Positions 1 to 8,847 of a stretch of 64,000 nt of DNA are shown in pieces. The number at the start of each line of letters is the position of its first letter. Within the stretch, counting starts at the first letter, position 1. The position numbers and the translations under genes are program-made. This stretch comes from Corallincola platygyrae (GTDB lineage Bacteria > Pseudomonadota > Gammaproteobacteria > Enterobacterales > Neiellaceae). The DNA lies in NCBI RefSeq assembly GCF_039544265.1, contig NZ_BAABLI010000009.1, positions 1 through 64,000 on the forward strand. The letters are read 5' to 3'. The notes under the pieces are model-generated. The model saw only the letters and a list, made by a program, of their open reading frames with translations, searched no databases and was not told the DNA's origin.

Positions 1-90
1 GCGCTGAGTACGCTTTCTGTTTGAGAAAACTAGCTTTTCCATCATAGGTCTCCAATGTGTAAACCTATTTCAGGACGGGACAGTGGGAAT

Positions 91-121
91 AAAAAAGGCG
101 ACCATTAGGTCGCCTTTTTTG
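91..121 (-). terminator. Intrinsic terminator after the pilin gene
   Basis: Stem GGCGACC/GGTCGCC with an ATTA loop, flanked by A6 on one side and T6 on the other, so it can work in both directions. It lies about 25 bases beyond the stop of the minus-strand pilin gene. Nothing else is recognisable in the first 140 bases. Confidence 0.85.
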
Positions 122-143
122 TCTTCGATGCCAACTAATAGCA

Positions 144-689
144 TCAATTTTCTATCAAAGTTACCGTTCCATCTACTGAACGATATTCAATAGCCAGCAG
201 TGCGCTGTCTGGTGCTGCGTCATCACCGTTGGCACGATAAACGAATGTGCAAATGGATCTATCGCCGTTGCTATCCCGCTGTCGGTACGCTTGGTAATCC
301 GCATCATTGTTGAGAGATACGGTTGGAGGGTTGTCCAACAATGTCGTCCAGAGCGAAGTGCAGCCGGCGTCGCCTCTACCCACGTTCCGCGGTGCGCCCA
401 TTGGATTGTTTTTGTCTATGCCCAAGGGATAGCCCTCAGCATTCATATCCAGCTCGCCACCTGCATAATCAGGCAGATCATTGAGCGGGCCGTTGGTGTT
501 AGTGGTTTGCCAGCGGAAATGAGAAAAATCGATTGCCTGCGCAAAACTGGCTTTGACCGCAGCAACCTGGGATCGGTCAGCATCGTCAGACAGATTAATG
601 AACTTACTGATGGCAACCACAGCCAGAATGGAAACCACCAGCAAAACAACAACTAACTCGATTAACGTAAAACCAAATCTTCGTTTCAC
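144..689 (-). CDS. Type IV pilin-like protein, MSHA-like
   Basis: 181 residues. The N terminus is a class III (prepilin) signal: a short basic leader ending in Gly6, then Phe7 and Glu at +5 (FTLIE), followed by a hydrophobic helix. A prepilin peptidase should cut after Gly6 and methylate Phe7. The stretch KFINLSDDA just after the helix is typical of MSHA-type pilins. Two cysteines about 38 residues apart near the C terminus could form the disulfide loop common in pilins. No pilus assembly genes lie nearby within the window, so it may be an orphan minor pilin or the edge of a cluster outside. Which pilus it belongs to is not shown. Confidence 0.8.
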   Translation of the reverse strand: MKRRFGFTLIELVVVLLVVSILAVVAISKFINLSDDADRSQVAAVKASFAQAIDFSHFRWQTTNTNGPLNDLPDYAGGELDMNAEGYPLGIDKNNPMGAPRNVGRGDAGCTSLWTTLLDNPPTVSLNNDADYQAYRQRDSNGDRSICTFVYRANGDDAAPDSALLAIEYRSVDGTVTLIEN

Positions 690-718
690 TTACTACTTGC
701 TCCCTAAACTGCAGGGGA

Positions 719-1366
719 CTACTTGAGCGTTGCGATAAAGGCTTCAGATTCAGCTATGGCCTTGTTCATCTCCGTCATCAGCAACTCTGTGTCTTGTTTG
801 ATGCGCTGATATTCACCTTTGAGCGAGCCTATCGCTTGTGCATTTAAGTTGTGCTTGAGATACAGCGTGTTGTCCTTCAAGGCGGACAGCACCGGTGCCA
901 TTTTGCTCTCTGCACGACGCATCGACTTAAGCAGTTTGCCATACTGGCGTTCAGTGTCTTTGAGCTTCTGCGCACTTTGGCGTTTCAAAGAGGCGTTGGT
1001 GTATTGATCCAGCTCGTCTTGCCACTCATCAAACAGGGCATCTGCGACAGACTCGATTGAATCGATCCGTTCGCTGACCTCGTTTGCCGCATCTTCGCTA
1101 CTCTCATAGGCGTCGAGGGTCTTTTCATACATATCCTGAAGCTCACCGCCGTCGAAGTTTATCAATGCGGACAGCTGCTCAAGCGCATCGCGAAACTCCT
1201 CTTGAGCATCAGCCTGAGACTCTTTCGCTTCTTCAACCCTGTCTTTTAAAATATCGCGCTTATGCACGCCCACTTGTTCCATCGTTGCATAGTAGGTGGA
1301 CTCACACCCTGTAAGGGATAGGAAGCCGATTATCAGGCTTCCCCATAATACCAGGCTCTTAATCAT
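719..1366 (-). CDS. DUF2959-type lipoprotein, coiled-coil
   Basis: 215 residues. A lipoprotein signal peptide ends in the lipobox LTGC (Cys21), so the mature protein should be anchored to a membrane. The rest is almost all charged heptad-like helix rich in Glu, Gln, Lys and Ala, suggesting a coiled coil. Length, the ESTYYATMEQVG start of the mature part and the helical body fit the DUF2959 family of proteobacterial lipoproteins, whose function is unknown. It sits 2 bases from the small membrane protein upstream, so the two are probably co-transcribed. Confidence 0.75.
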   Translation of the reverse strand: MIKSLVLWGSLIIGFLSLTGCESTYYATMEQVGVHKRDILKDRVEEAKESQADAQEEFRDALEQLSALINFDGGELQDMYEKTLDAYESSEDAANEVSERIDSIESVADALFDEWQDELDQYTNASLKRQSAQKLKDTERQYGKLLKSMRRAESKMAPVLSALKDNTLYLKHNLNAQAIGSLKGEYQRIKQDTELLMTEMNKAIAESEAFIATLK

Positions 1367-1368
1367 AA

Positions 1369-1596
1369 TTAGCTTCCTGATGGCTTGAATTTCGCTGCAT
1401 CAATGATGCACCAGAGATGCAACAGCAGCCCTATGATGCCGGGAATTACCAGCCAATAAGTGCCGTAACACACAAAGGTAAATACAAAGAACAACAGTGC
1501 TGGCAGGATACGACCTTGCACCAATTGACCCAAACCAGGAATAAAGAAGCTACAAATTGCGGCGATTACATTTCCGCCAGACCCTTGACCAGACAT
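1369..1596 (-). CDS. Small two-helix membrane protein
   Basis: 75 residues with a Gly-rich start and two hydrophobic segments (about residues 9-30 and 33-64). The second segment contains a PGIIGLLLHLWCIIDAAKF pattern. The IPGLGQ turn followed by a C-terminal DAAKF recalls small TM2-like membrane proteins, but the family is not certain. A good ribosome site (AGGAGATAAC) precedes the ATG. It is the first gene of a likely two-gene unit with the DUF2959 lipoprotein. Function unknown. Confidence 0.6.
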   Translation of the reverse strand: MSGQGSGGNVIAAICSFFIPGLGQLVQGRILPALLFFVFTFVCYGTYWLVIPGIIGLLLHLWCIIDAAKFKPSGS

Positions 1597-1708
1597 AGTT
1601 ATCTCCTTCTATCCGCTGGTATCCAATTAGTGAATAAGATTATGAATTTGCTATTGTATGTGTGAACTATTAAGACTTTAGACTTCTCCTATGGAAGATG
1701 GCAAGGGT

Positions 1709-2611
1709 ATGCAGTCGATCAGCCAGCAGCAGGTGGTGCACTTCCTTAAAGTGCAATGGGCGCGCAGTCAGGCGCTTTTTATACATATTCGTCAACGTTT
1801 GCAGCAGGATCAGATCACCATGGTGGCGGGCTATTTGGCCTATGTCACGCTGCTCTCTTTGGTGCCGCTTATTGCTGTAACCTTCTCAGTTTTTTCGGCT
1901 TTCCCTGTGTTTCAATCGGTGCAGGGACAAATTGAAGACTTTGTTTTTAATAATTTCGTGCCAGCCTCCGGAGATGCTGTTCGTCAGCATCTCACTGGTT
2001 TTGCCGAAAATGCGAAGCGGATGACGGCGGTTGGTGTTGGCTTTTTGATGGCTGCGGCGTTACTGCTTATTTCGGCGATTGATAAAACACTGAATCGTAT
2101 CTGGCGTATCGAAGGGGGTCGCCGGATGATCATTTCGTTTTCCATCTATTGGATGGTGTTGACGTTGGGACCGGTACTTATCGGCTCAAGCATTGCTGTA
2201 ACTTCTTACCTGGTGTCATTGAAGATTTTCAGTGACAGTGCCATCAGTGGTTTGCTTCCAACCTTCCTTCGGATGTTACCTTTCGTGCTCTCTGTGTGTG
2301 CGTTTCTGATCCTCTATACCCTGGTTCCCAACACCTACGTGAAGCTTCGTCATGCCCTGGTTGGCGCTATCGTGGCAGCATCACTGTTTGAGATGACCAA
2401 GAAGGGGTTTGCTCTTTATGTCACCCAATTTCCCTCTTATGAGGCTATCTATGGCGCGTTGGCGGCGATACCTCTGCTATTCCTGTGGATCTATCTTGCC
2501 TGGTGTGTGGTTCTGATCGGTGCTGAGTTAACCGCAGCTTTGGGTGAGATGGAGCAACACGCTGAAGATACAGAAGAGCAAAATGATCAAGATCGTGAGG
2601 AGTTGAAGTGA
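1709..2611 (+). CDS. yihY: YihY/BrkB family inner-membrane protein
   Basis: 300 residues from the chosen ATG. Several hydrophobic segments are seen and the family signature AGYLAYVTLLSLVPLIAV lies near residue 40. The YihY/BrkB family (once misnamed RNase BN) are polytopic inner-membrane proteins of unsettled function. The acidic, hydrophilic C-terminal tail is usual. An ATG six codons upstream (1691) is open but has no Shine-Dalgarno, whereas GGAAG stands 11 bases before 1709. The stop codon overlaps the GTG of dtd, so the two are translationally coupled, an order seen in many gammaproteobacteria. Confidence 0.85.
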   Translation: MQSISQQQVVHFLKVQWARSQALFIHIRQRLQQDQITMVAGYLAYVTLLSLVPLIAVTFSVFSAFPVFQSVQGQIEDFVFNNFVPASGDAVRQHLTGFAENAKRMTAVGVGFLMAAALLLISAIDKTLNRIWRIEGGRRMIISFSIYWMVLTLGPVLIGSSIAVTSYLVSLKIFSDSAISGLLPTFLRMLPFVLSVCAFLILYTLVPNTYVKLRHALVGAIVAASLFEMTKKGFALYVTQFPSYEAIYGALAAIPLLFLWIYLAWCVVLIGAELTAALGEMEQHAEDTEEQNDQDREELK

Positions 2612-3045
2612 TCGCCCTGTTGCAACGAGTAAAAAATTCACACGTCGACGTCGCTGGGGAGTGTGTAGGAAAAATCGGCGCTGGTCTGATGATTTTGCTG
2701 GGCGTAGAAAAGGGGGACACCGATGCTCAGTGCGATAAGCTGGCTAAACGGGTGACCGATTACCGCATCTTTGAAGACGCTGAAGGAAAAATGAATCTCA
2801 GTTTGCTGCAGACTGGTGGTGAAATACTGGTCGTTTCTCAGTTCACGCTTGCAGCGGATACGCGCAAGGGGCTTCGGCCTAGCTTCAGCAGTGCCGCTCA
2901 TCCCATTGAAGGGGAGCGGCTCTATCTTCGGTTTGTCGAGCGCCTGCGTAACCTGGGAGTAACGGTTGCGACCGGAGAGTTTGGTGCTGATATGCAGGTA
3001 TCACTTCAAAACGATGGTCCGGTTACCTTCCAATTGCAGGCATAA
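2608..3045 (+). CDS. dtd: D-aminoacyl-tRNA deacylase
   Basis: 145 residues, the normal length. Dtd hydrolyses D-amino acids (and glycine on tRNA-Ala) from mischarged tRNA in the cytosol. Both signature motifs are present: SQFTL near residue 77 (active-site loop) and the GPVT motif near the C terminus (NDGPVTF), which forms the cross-subunit chiral filter. The GTG start overlaps the yihY stop by 4 bases. Confidence 0.95.
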   Translation: MIALLQRVKNSHVDVAGECVGKIGAGLMILLGVEKGDTDAQCDKLAKRVTDYRIFEDAEGKMNLSLLQTGGEILVVSQFTLAADTRKGLRPSFSSAAHPIEGERLYLRFVERLRNLGVTVATGEFGADMQVSLQNDGPVTFQLQA

Positions 3046-3056
3046 CTCCTTAGGGC

Positions 3057-3941
3057 TTAGCTCGTTGCGCCCTCAAGCATGGTGCTGATCAGGTCTTCGG
3101 CATTAAATTTGGTCAGAGCTTTGTTGGCGCCCGCGTCACGTGCCTGATCCATGCTGATGGTACTGGACAGTGACGTATGCAAAATAATGTAGGCTTTATT
3201 TAGCCGACTATCTGTGCGAATGGAGCGAGTTAACTCATAACCGTCCATCAGGGGCATCTCGATGTCACTGACGATGATATCGATGGCACCTCCCTCTTCA
3301 GCCATCTCCTGCAAAAAGGTCAGTGCTTCATGGCCGTTGTTACTGACAAAGTAGGAAGCGCCAATCTCATCAAGTGCATGAGAAATCTGTTTACGAGCAA
3401 CCAAAGAGTCATCAACCAGCAGAATACTTTTATCAAGCAGTGGTGCCAGTGCAGAAGCGTCTATATTCAGTCCATTCGGAGAGGCTTGAGGTGGGTCGAT
3501 CTCCTCAAGAATCTTCTCAACATCGATGATCTGAACCAAGCCGCTCTCAGTGCGTATCACACCCGTAATATAGGTTTGCGAGCCCAGGCTCTTTGGGGGC
3601 GCTGCAATGCGCTGCCAGTCGGACTCAATAATTTTGTCGATGCTCTTTACCAAAAAACCTGTCTGCTTTCGGCTGAACTCGGTGACTACAATGCTGCAGT
3701 TTTTCAGCTCTTCTTCAGGCACTGGCGGATAGCCAATCGCCATCGCCATATCAATCACCGATAGGGTTTCGCCCCGTAAGGTAGTTGCGCCGAGGATCGC
3801 TGGATGGCTATGAGGCAATTGAGTCAGTGATTGGAAGTTGACGATCTCTCGTACTTTCAATGTTGCAATGGCAAACGGTTGCTGATTGGTTAGAAAAAAC
3901 TGCAGCAGGCCCTGCATGCTGTGATCTTGTTCTTTGCTCAT
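3057..3941 (-). CDS. cheV: CheV chemotaxis coupling protein (CheW + receiver)
   Basis: 294 residues from the ATG at 3941; the ORF reaches a TTG nine bases further up. The N-terminal half (about 1-150) is a CheW-like domain with the usual LRGETLSVIDM stretch, for coupling chemoreceptors to CheA. The C-terminal half is a response-regulator receiver with acidic residues after the first strand (VDDSLVARK), the phospho-acceptor Asp in IVSDIEMPLMDG and the conserved Lys near the end (ALTK). CheV-type proteins adjust coupling through phosphorylation. It stands alone, away from a chemotaxis operon. No clear Shine-Dalgarno. Confidence 0.92.
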   Translation of the reverse strand: MSKEQDHSMQGLLQFFLTNQQPFAIATLKVREIVNFQSLTQLPHSHPAILGATTLRGETLSVIDMAMAIGYPPVPEEELKNCSIVVTEFSRKQTGFLVKSIDKIIESDWQRIAAPPKSLGSQTYITGVIRTESGLVQIIDVEKILEEIDPPQASPNGLNIDASALAPLLDKSILLVDDSLVARKQISHALDEIGASYFVSNNGHEALTFLQEMAEEGGAIDIIVSDIEMPLMDGYELTRSIRTDSRLNKAYIILHTSLSSTISMDQARDAGANKALTKFNAEDLISTMLEGATS

Positions 3942-4176
3942 AACTGCCAACGTCTAAAGAGTTTTAATCGAGCATAGCCGCGCAGCCTGGGGCTTCCAAG
4001 TGGCAAAACGCGAAACCGTGGTTTGGCTCTCGCATGAACTGGCCAGAGGTGTGATTGTCTAGGAGTGACGCAAAACTAATTGACAGCGTTGCTAAAAGGT
4101 CGGATAAAAACTGCTCAATAAAAATAATAAGTACGCTGGTGAAACCTCTTTTTCATCAGCGAGGGAAAACAGCGCT

Positions 4177-5085
4177 ATGTTCAGACTGGTTGAACCGGAT
4201 TCGGAAAAGGATTGGGATACCTATTATCACTTTCGCTGGAAAGTGATGCGGATGCCATTTCAGCTGCCTGAAGGCTCCGAAAAGGACGAATTTGATCCTT
4301 ATGCTCACCATCGTATGCTGGTCGACGAAGAGGGCCAGCCGAGAGCCGTGGGACGCTTGTATCAGTCAAGCGCTGACGAGGGCCAGCTGCGCCATATGGC
4401 TGTTGACCCTGACTATCGAGGACAGGGGCTTGGATCAGAGATGATTGCCGCGCTGGAAGCGCTGGCGCGAGAATTAGGGATGAAGCGGATCGTACTCAAT
4501 GCTCGTCAACAAGCGATCCCATTTTATGAAAAACAAGGGTATAGCGGTGTCGGAGAGGGGCCTACCCACTTCGGTAAAATCCATCATCAACAGATGCTCA
4601 AAGAGCTACCCGCCCTAAACGACAAAACCCGTCACGTAGACTGGTGCGAAGATTTGCAGGAGATTTGGCAAGACGGTATCCCCATTTCTCACGCACTGGG
4701 TATCCGTATCCTGCAATACACTGGGGAGCGTTTTGAAACGCGAGCAGCCTTTAACGCAAACATCAATCTGCATGGCTCCATGTTTGCCGGTAGCTTGTAT
4801 GCGCAGGCCTGTCTGACTGGCTGGGGGATGGTTCATATGATGCTCAAAGAGCAGGGGGTTTCGGGCAGCATTGTTTTGAGTAAAGGGGAAATGAGTCACT
4901 TAAGACCAGTAGGTGATGAACCTACTGCCTATGTTAACCGCACTGACGTCGACGGGAGTGTTCACCCCTTACGCCGAGGTGAACAGGCGAACCTAAAAGT
5001 GACCGTGATGGTAGAGGAGGGTGATAACCCTATGGCCGCTCGCTTTGTGGGAGAGTACCGCGTACTGCCGTCTGAGAAAGATTAG
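4177..5085 (+). CDS. GNAT acetyltransferase / hotdog thioesterase-like fusion (YiiD type)
   Basis: 302 residues. The first half (about 1-145) is a GNAT domain with the acetyl-CoA loop as DPDYRGQGLGSEM and the ARQQAIPFYEKQGY helix-strand pair. The second half (about 150-300) matches the C-terminal domain of E. coli YiiD, which adopts a hotdog thioesterase-like fold (FNANINLHGSMFAGSLYA). The combination is found intact in many gammaproteobacteria. The substrate is not known, so no activity beyond the folds is claimed. A GAGGG ribosome site lies 11 bases before the ATG. The TAG stop abuts the terminal repeat of an inserted element. Confidence 0.85.
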   Translation: MFRLVEPDSEKDWDTYYHFRWKVMRMPFQLPEGSEKDEFDPYAHHRMLVDEEGQPRAVGRLYQSSADEGQLRHMAVDPDYRGQGLGSEMIAALEALARELGMKRIVLNARQQAIPFYEKQGYSGVGEGPTHFGKIHHQQMLKELPALNDKTRHVDWCEDLQEIWQDGIPISHALGIRILQYTGERFETRAAFNANINLHGSMFAGSLYAQACLTGWGMVHMMLKEQGVSGSIVLSKGEMSHLRPVGDEPTAYVNRTDVDGSVHPLRRGEQANLKVTVMVEEGDNPMAARFVGEYRVLPSEKD

Positions 5086-5363
5086 GGGCTGTTGACCTTT
5101 ACTGTTTGTTTTTGCAGCAATATGTTGGCGATTTAAGCGAGGCAGAGGCTGTAAAGTTGAGTGTCCCTCAATGATTAGCCGATAACGAAGCATAAATCAC
5201 CAACAAATGCAGCCCCTTCTTTTTAAAGAAATTGGGGTTCGTTGAAACACTTTCTGAGCCGCGTCATTCGCCACTTAACTTAGATCGCTAAGTTACGTAG
5301 ATCATTTCTTGCTCTGAACGTGTTTCACTCCAACAAAATCCATACACGAAAGGTCAACAGCCC
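5086..5363. mobile_element. Non-autonomous element with 15-bp terminal inverted repeats (copy 1)
   Basis: A 278-bp element bounded by GGGCTGTTGACCTTT (5086-5100) and its perfect inverse (5349-5363). It fills the gap between two convergent genes. The stretch 5157-5363 is closely similar, in reverse orientation, to 17856-18061 (copy 2). An ATG CTT CGT TAT CGG reading start inside both copies may be the front of a lost transposase gene. A TA stands outside each end (5083-5084 and 5365-5366), one base out of register, which could be a target duplication. The IS family is not identified. Probably a MITE or an internally deleted IS. Confidence 0.75.
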
Positions 5364-5376
5364 ATAGGCTCCGTTG

Positions 5377-7941
5377 CTACGGAGCCATCTCTGCTTGTGC
5401 TTTTTTCATTTCAAGTTCGGCAAATCGCGCAGCTTCAGGCAGTTGCTCAAGGAGCGCGTTTTCTTCTTGCTGCAGTTTCTCGGCATTTGCTTCAAAGTCA
5501 AATTGCTTAGGTGGTTTCACGCGGCCCTGATAAACAGGCTCACAACCATCACCAAAGTACTTTTCTGTACCACTGAATACGCCGCTGAATAAGCCGGTCA
5601 CTGTACCTGTAATTGCGCTGGCGACCTGAACATCTGGGCCACTGAATGGGCCATCAATTGAGCGAGCCAACCTGACACATGCCTTTTCATCCAGCACGGT
5701 AGTTGTCAGCTTTTCAAACTGGCTTTGCGGAAGGTTAATTTGACCGAATAAGGCTATTCGATGCTCTTGCGTAGCAATCGCGGAGTTTTCAAATTTCATC
5801 ACACCATCGGTAAAGACCAGATGGAGATCGGCATCAGCGAATTTGGTGTCGCCTCCTGCCAGTGCTCCTGCCGCCGCACCACTGATCGCTTTCGCTTTGC
5901 TGACCGCGAGACCGATTGGGCCTAGCAGCGCGAAGGCGCCAACATCGGTTAGGGTCAGCTCCTGGCTATCCAGGAAGTTATCCAGAGTGGTATCGATATC
6001 GATGTTCTGTAGTGTAAAGTTTTGGCCATCGATGTGAATCGGGCCGTTGAGACTCGATATGAGTGCATCGACAGACGCGGCTTCGCCTTTTATTTCGGTC
6101 TTAATGTTCACTCTGCCTGCCAGAGGGTAACCGGTGTCCAATGGGTCAAGTAGGGACAAGTCGACTTGCTTGGCATTAGATATGATTGAGAACGGTAGCT
6201 CTGAGTTTTGCGTCTCGACATTGCCCGATAAATCGATTTGGGCTGCGGGCCCTGTGACCTTTACCTGATCCAGCTTAAATGGCTGGCCTCCACTCAGAGA
6301 AACGTTGAGCGTATCGACCTTGTGACCCACTGCCTCAATCTTGGCACCGTCCAAAGTAAACACAAACGGTTGTTTGAGGATGTCTGGGTAACCGATCAGA
6401 TGATATTCCTGAACGGGTGCGAGCTCCGACAGTGCCAGACTTAGATTCTCGGTTGCAAAGCTTGGCTCTGAAAGCGTTAGCGCGAGATCGTTAATTGTGA
6501 CTTGTTTAATATTGAGTGAGCGCAAAGGCAGCAATGTTTCGGCCTCGTCGGCTTTTGCTGGTTCCGCCTGTTTTTCTATCTCAATGTCTTGGCTTTCCCC
6601 ATCTTGTGCCTTGCTGTCTGTTCCGTCGTCTGATGGCTCTGAACGCCAAAGCTCATCAGATAGCTTCACGTTGCTAACGGTAAGGTTATCCACTACCAAC
6701 GGTAAGCCTTGCTCAAGCGCAGCCGTTGCAGCCAATTCTATGGTGCCATCCAGCGCTTTCAGGCTGGACTCTGTCAGCTTGGCTGCACCGTCAGCAATTG
6801 ACAGTTTGGCACCTATTGCTTCGATTGTGTGTGGAGGGTAGCTAAAGCGGTCGATTGCCAGACTGAGCTCACCCGATAGTCGTTCGGGCGCGATTTGGCT
6901 ATCGGAGATGATCGCCAGTTGTTTGGCTTCGAATGTCAGGCCTTCGACCTTTGCTCCTGTTGATACCACATCACTGCTGTAGTGAATGTTGCTTAGTGTT
7001 GCCGTCTCCACAATCAGGGACGATATGGGTAAATCAATCTTGGGTATCTGTATCGGCTGGTGTTCAGAATGAACCGCTTGCTCTTTCGGCTCTTGCTCGG
7101 CGCTCGGCGTCGCTGTCAGCCCAAGAATAGAGTCTGACAGTTTAATGTTACTCAGTGTGAGTTCGTGGATGCGAGTGGCAAAGTTATCAGTAAGCGATGT
7201 TGTGCTCTTTAAAGCCAGCTCTCCCGACAGCAGGTTGATGCTGGCGTCGGTAATCTGAACACTGGCTTCACTCATTAATCCGTGTACGGTCAGATCGGTG
7301 GCTACGTGCTGTTGCCAACTGACTTCTTCAGCGAACAGGTAAATGGCCAAGTGCCAATTCTCAGGGACAATGGCTGCATCGCGAATGAGATCCCAGTCAG
7401 TGACGGAAACGGTAAGTTCTTTTAAACGGATTGGTTTGTCCAGGTCTTCCCAGCGCAATGACAGCCCATCGATATCAAGCTGTTTCAAAGAGAGCGCACT
7501 GAGAAAAATGGCTGCTTCACTGTCATCAACGGCTACTGGCTGTGCGATTTCATCCGGTTCGGAGAAGTCATCGACCAGCTGGTCCAGCATCTCTGGGCTG
7601 AGATCGACTTCGGGACGATCCAGGCTGATTCCGGCGAGCGTGATCTCTCTTTTGAACAGGGATATCTCATCGATCCTGAGAGCAAAACGCTCTAACCCGA
7701 GAATGGTTGTTTCTTGATAACGGAGATCAATGTCGCGGAACGTAATTAAGTAGGGATCGCCCAGGCTGTATTCTATTGGCGACTGGATAGAGAGAGTCAA
7801 TGGTGTTGCATCGGCAACCAATTGCTCCAAGTCTGAACGAAACTTGTCTGCTTCAAACCACAGAAGAAACCCCGTGATAGCGACAAAGGGTAGCGCCAGG
7901 ATGGCGATAAATATCCTTTTCAACCATATGCTTATTTTCAT
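5377..7941 (-). CDS. AsmA-family protein
   Basis: 854 residues. One N-terminal membrane helix (about 8-28) is followed by a very long periplasmic region of short beta-strand repeats, as in AsmA/TamB/YhdP-type proteins. These are thought to form bridge-like grooves that move or organise phospholipids between the membranes. A Glu/Asp/Ala-rich low-complexity linker lies near residues 440-485. The C-terminal third (FNGPIHIDGQNFTLQNIDID onward) resembles the AsmA C-terminal module, and the end is a charged helix (EEN..LLEQLPEAARFAELEMKK). It stands alone. Which AsmA subfamily it belongs to would need an alignment. Confidence 0.85.
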   Translation of the reverse strand: MKISIWLKRIFIAILALPFVAITGFLLWFEADKFRSDLEQLVADATPLTLSIQSPIEYSLGDPYLITFRDIDLRYQETTILGLERFALRIDEISLFKREITLAGISLDRPEVDLSPEMLDQLVDDFSEPDEIAQPVAVDDSEAAIFLSALSLKQLDIDGLSLRWEDLDKPIRLKELTVSVTDWDLIRDAAIVPENWHLAIYLFAEEVSWQQHVATDLTVHGLMSEASVQITDASINLLSGELALKSTTSLTDNFATRIHELTLSNIKLSDSILGLTATPSAEQEPKEQAVHSEHQPIQIPKIDLPISSLIVETATLSNIHYSSDVVSTGAKVEGLTFEAKQLAIISDSQIAPERLSGELSLAIDRFSYPPHTIEAIGAKLSIADGAAKLTESSLKALDGTIELAATAALEQGLPLVVDNLTVSNVKLSDELWRSEPSDDGTDSKAQDGESQDIEIEKQAEPAKADEAETLLPLRSLNIKQVTINDLALTLSEPSFATENLSLALSELAPVQEYHLIGYPDILKQPFVFTLDGAKIEAVGHKVDTLNVSLSGGQPFKLDQVKVTGPAAQIDLSGNVETQNSELPFSIISNAKQVDLSLLDPLDTGYPLAGRVNIKTEIKGEAASVDALISSLNGPIHIDGQNFTLQNIDIDTTLDNFLDSQELTLTDVGAFALLGPIGLAVSKAKAISGAAAGALAGGDTKFADADLHLVFTDGVMKFENSAIATQEHRIALFGQINLPQSQFEKLTTTVLDEKACVRLARSIDGPFSGPDVQVASAITGTVTGLFSGVFSGTEKYFGDGCEPVYQGRVKPPKQFDFEANAEKLQQEENALLEQLPEAARFAELEMKKAQAEMAP

Positions 7942-7978
7942 TTTTTACTCACAACCGGGCTACCTGTTCAGTATAGAG

Positions 7979-8138
7979 TAATACCAACCCGAATAAGAAT
8001 ATGAACTATCAGCGGGAATTTAAATCAGGTGATTGAAGGCATACTTGTTCTAAGCCGAAATCAGCTAACGCTGCATAAAGTGATTTAAAACCTGCCCAGG
8101 CTTCCTGGTTGACCATACATTTACTAGGATTGGTATAA
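7979..8138. mobile_element. Small MITE-like repeat with TAATACCAA / TTGGTAT ends
   Basis: About 160 bp between the AsmA gene and the next gene. The left end is TAATACCAACCC (7979-7990) and the right end is AGGATTGGTATAA (8126-8138), imperfect inverse matches. The interior is non-coding. Small repeats with TTGGTAT-type ends are common in Vibrio, Shewanella and their relatives. Only this copy was seen in the window, so the call rests on its ends and non-coding interior. Confidence 0.5.
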
Positions 8139-8147
8139 ATCAAAGAC

Positions 8148-8178
8148 AGACCCGCAACTGAATCCGTTGCGGGTCTTT
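8148..8178 (-). terminator. Intrinsic terminator
   Basis: Stem AGACCCGCAAC / GTTGCGGGTCT with a 7-base loop. It lies 11 bases past the stop of the minus-strand gene at 8190. A-rich and T-rich flanks fit termination in that direction. Confidence 0.75.
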
Positions 8179-8189
8179 AATCTAAGCAG

Positions 8190-8702
8190 TTAAGCCAGGC
8201 GTACCGTTTCGTCGAAGCTGCTAGCAGCCTGTGCTTGCGCCACTTCATGGCCCACTTGGTTATTTAGCGTGTCAACCAATTGCTGGCATTGCTTAAACGG
8301 CAAGCCTTCAAGGGACAGCTTTCGGGGGCTGTCAGTATTGTCGAGATAAAGTGTTAACCTCGGTGAAAATCGGCCATCTATCTTTGCCATTTTTATATGG
8401 GTTGAGAGAAAAAACTGAGTTTGACCATGTTGGTCTAAGCGCAGTTGGCTGCCATTCCAGATCAGTTTGGTATCCTGGCCGAAATTATTGCTGATGATGA
8501 CCATCAGTATGTAGATAGCGCTTAAAACCAGGCCTGGGGCAATAAAGTGACTGGTGAAAAGTAGGTCGGCAAAAGATATTTCACCGTCGATGGCTTCGCC
8601 ACTGAGTGACGCAATTAACACTAAGCCGAGCCAGAAGAGGGCTTTTTGAGTGGCTTGTTGAAGGTTGTTAAGCATCCGCTGTTCAATAACACACAGTTCC
8701 AT
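8190..8702 (-). CDS. Uncharacterised membrane protein, two N-terminal helices
   Basis: 170 residues, not recognised. Two hydrophobic helices (about 20-35 and 52-70) are separated by a short acidic loop. A soluble C-terminal part with beta-type pattern (residues 80-155: SQLRLDQHGQTQFFL... LTLYLDNTDSPRKLSLEGL) looks like a small PH-like or DUF-type cytosolic domain. An AGGAG ribosome site precedes the ATG, and a strong terminator follows, so it is probably monocistronic. No neighbour suggests its role. Confidence 0.65.
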   Translation of the reverse strand: MELCVIEQRMLNNLQQATQKALFWLGLVLIASLSGEAIDGEISFADLLFTSHFIAPGLVLSAIYILMVIISNNFGQDTKLIWNGSQLRLDQHGQTQFFLSTHIKMAKIDGRFSPRLTLYLDNTDSPRKLSLEGLPFKQCQQLVDTLNNQVGHEVAQAQAASSFDETVRLA

Positions 8703-8797
8703 TGTGTACTCCTTTACGATCCGTGTTGCGAGCTTTATCAGTACGTTCCTGTACTGGCGTGATCCTACCTTAGCTTGCCATCAGAGGTCAAAAAATA

Positions 8798-8823
8798 AAC
8801 ACGGCCGCGAATGCGGCCGTGTT
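8798..8823 (-). terminator. Strong GC-rich hairpin after mlaA
   Basis: Perfect stem AACACGGCCGC / GCGGCCGTGTT with a GAAT loop, 25 bases past the stop of mlaA. On the minus strand the stem is followed by TATTTTTTGACC, which gives a T-tract. It is the likely end of the hydrolase-mlaA unit. Confidence 0.8.
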
Positions 8824-8847
8824 GACGATTGCGATGGAACACAATGC

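Noticed and set aside
4993..5193. 66-residue minus-strand frame starting MLRYRL
   Set aside because: It begins inside the element and then runs through the 3' end of the acetyltransferase gene on the opposite strand; kept only as a hint of a former transposase start.
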